Below, in pieces: positions 21,838 through 22,027 of a DNA stretch of 22,027 nt; position 1 is the stretch's first letter; each line of letters opens with the position of its first letter. This DNA comes from Bacteroidales bacterium (GTDB lineage Bacteria > Bacteroidota > Bacteroidia > Bacteroidales > P3), in assembly GCA_017618625.1 (NCBI GenBank), contig JAFZTV010000092.1, positions 1 through 22,027 of the forward strand. Direction: 5' to 3'. A program made the translations under genes and the position numbers. Under the pieces are notes generated by a model that worked only from the letters and a program-made list of their open reading frames with translations, made no database searches and was not told the origin of the DNA.

Positions 21838-22027
21838 CTAATAACTAATAACTTTCTCAATATATCTCAGTTTGTCCTTGAATCTGTTTATTTTCGCTTT
21901 CGGGGCGGTCAGAGCTGTCCCTATGCAGTATTTGCTCATCCGTTTCGGGTGAATCCGCATCTCCATCAAAGCGCGGTCGATGGCAGTCGAAGGGCCGCCC
22001 ACTTCACGTTTCACCTCCATCACCACC
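21838..22027 (-). CDS. VTC-domain (polyphosphate polymerase-like) protein, 3' end
   Basis: This is the last 62 residues of a protein that enters from beyond the right edge. VMEVKREV near the start resembles the conserved EVK strand of the VTC/CYTH-like tunnel fold, and RMSKYCIGTALTAPKAKINRFKDKLRYIEKV resembles the usual C-terminus (SKYC.G). VTC catalytic domains make polyphosphate from ATP in eukaryotes; in bacteria the activity is less well shown. The DUF4956 gene next to it supports the call. The final residues ISY and the TAG stop are encoded inside a TTATTAG repeat, so the C-terminus appears to have been set by the repeat tract. Most of the gene is not visible here. Confidence 0.72.
   Translation of the reverse strand, partial: VVMEVKREVGGPSTAIDRALMEMRIHPKRMSKYCIGTALTAPKAKINRFKDKLRYIEKVISY

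Overview
The window looks like a chromosomal segment of a Bacteroidota bacterium, most likely order Bacteroidales. The support is: promoters of the Bacteroidetes type (TTTG about 19-21 bp upstream of TAnnTTTG); a C10 (streptopain-family) protease with a type IX secretion (T9SS) C-terminal sorting domain; OmpA/PorT-like and DUF2490 outer-membrane barrels; VTC/DUF4956 genes; and RecG, RF2 and TopA sequences of the Bacteroidales type. Nearly all genes are on the minus strand. Only an S41 protease and a tRNA-Glu are on the plus strand. I see no phage, integrase, IS element or CRISPR array; this is mostly housekeeping DNA.

Layout from left to right. 1-445 is the start of a radical-SAM tRNA methylthiotransferase (mtaB), with a TTG start. 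505-2364 holds a secreted MORN-repeat protein with a LytTR-like tail and a class A (PAP2) acid phosphatase. 2451-4465 holds prfB (RF2, without the programmed frameshift) and a ZIP metal transporter. 4587-5963 is the C10 protease. 6036-6131 is a small SRP RNA with its own promoter. 6223-10166 holds glsB/yeaQ-type, mltG, a short GNAT and recG. 10351-15708 is a tightly overlapping operon, topA > GT2 fusion > outer-membrane barrel > coaD, in which topA is interrupted by an in-frame TAG. 15709-16026 is a divergent intergenic region. 16027-17857 holds the S41 protease, a terminator and tRNA-Glu(CTC). 17929-22027 holds the CCA-adding enzyme, a MORN lipoprotein, a DUF2490 barrel, a DUF4956 membrane protein and the end of a VTC-domain gene.

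Functional themes are RNA and translation (mtaB, prfB, SRP RNA, tRNA-Glu, CCA-adding enzyme), DNA topology and repair (topA, recG), and the envelope (mltG, GT2, barrels, secreted protease, S41 protease). The tRNA lacks an encoded CCA, and the gene next to it encodes the enzyme that adds CCA.

The least ordinary signals are these. (1) A nonsense codon sits in the middle of topA, a normally indispensable gene. (2) A LytTR-like domain is attached to a secreted MORN protein. (3) The intergenic gaps are repeatedly filled with different short-period repeats (7, 8 and 21 bp). (4) A leader block is shared by prfB and recG, and the octamer TATCAACA precedes glsB, mltG and the DUF4956 gene. I found no convincing new multi-gene defence or mobile system.
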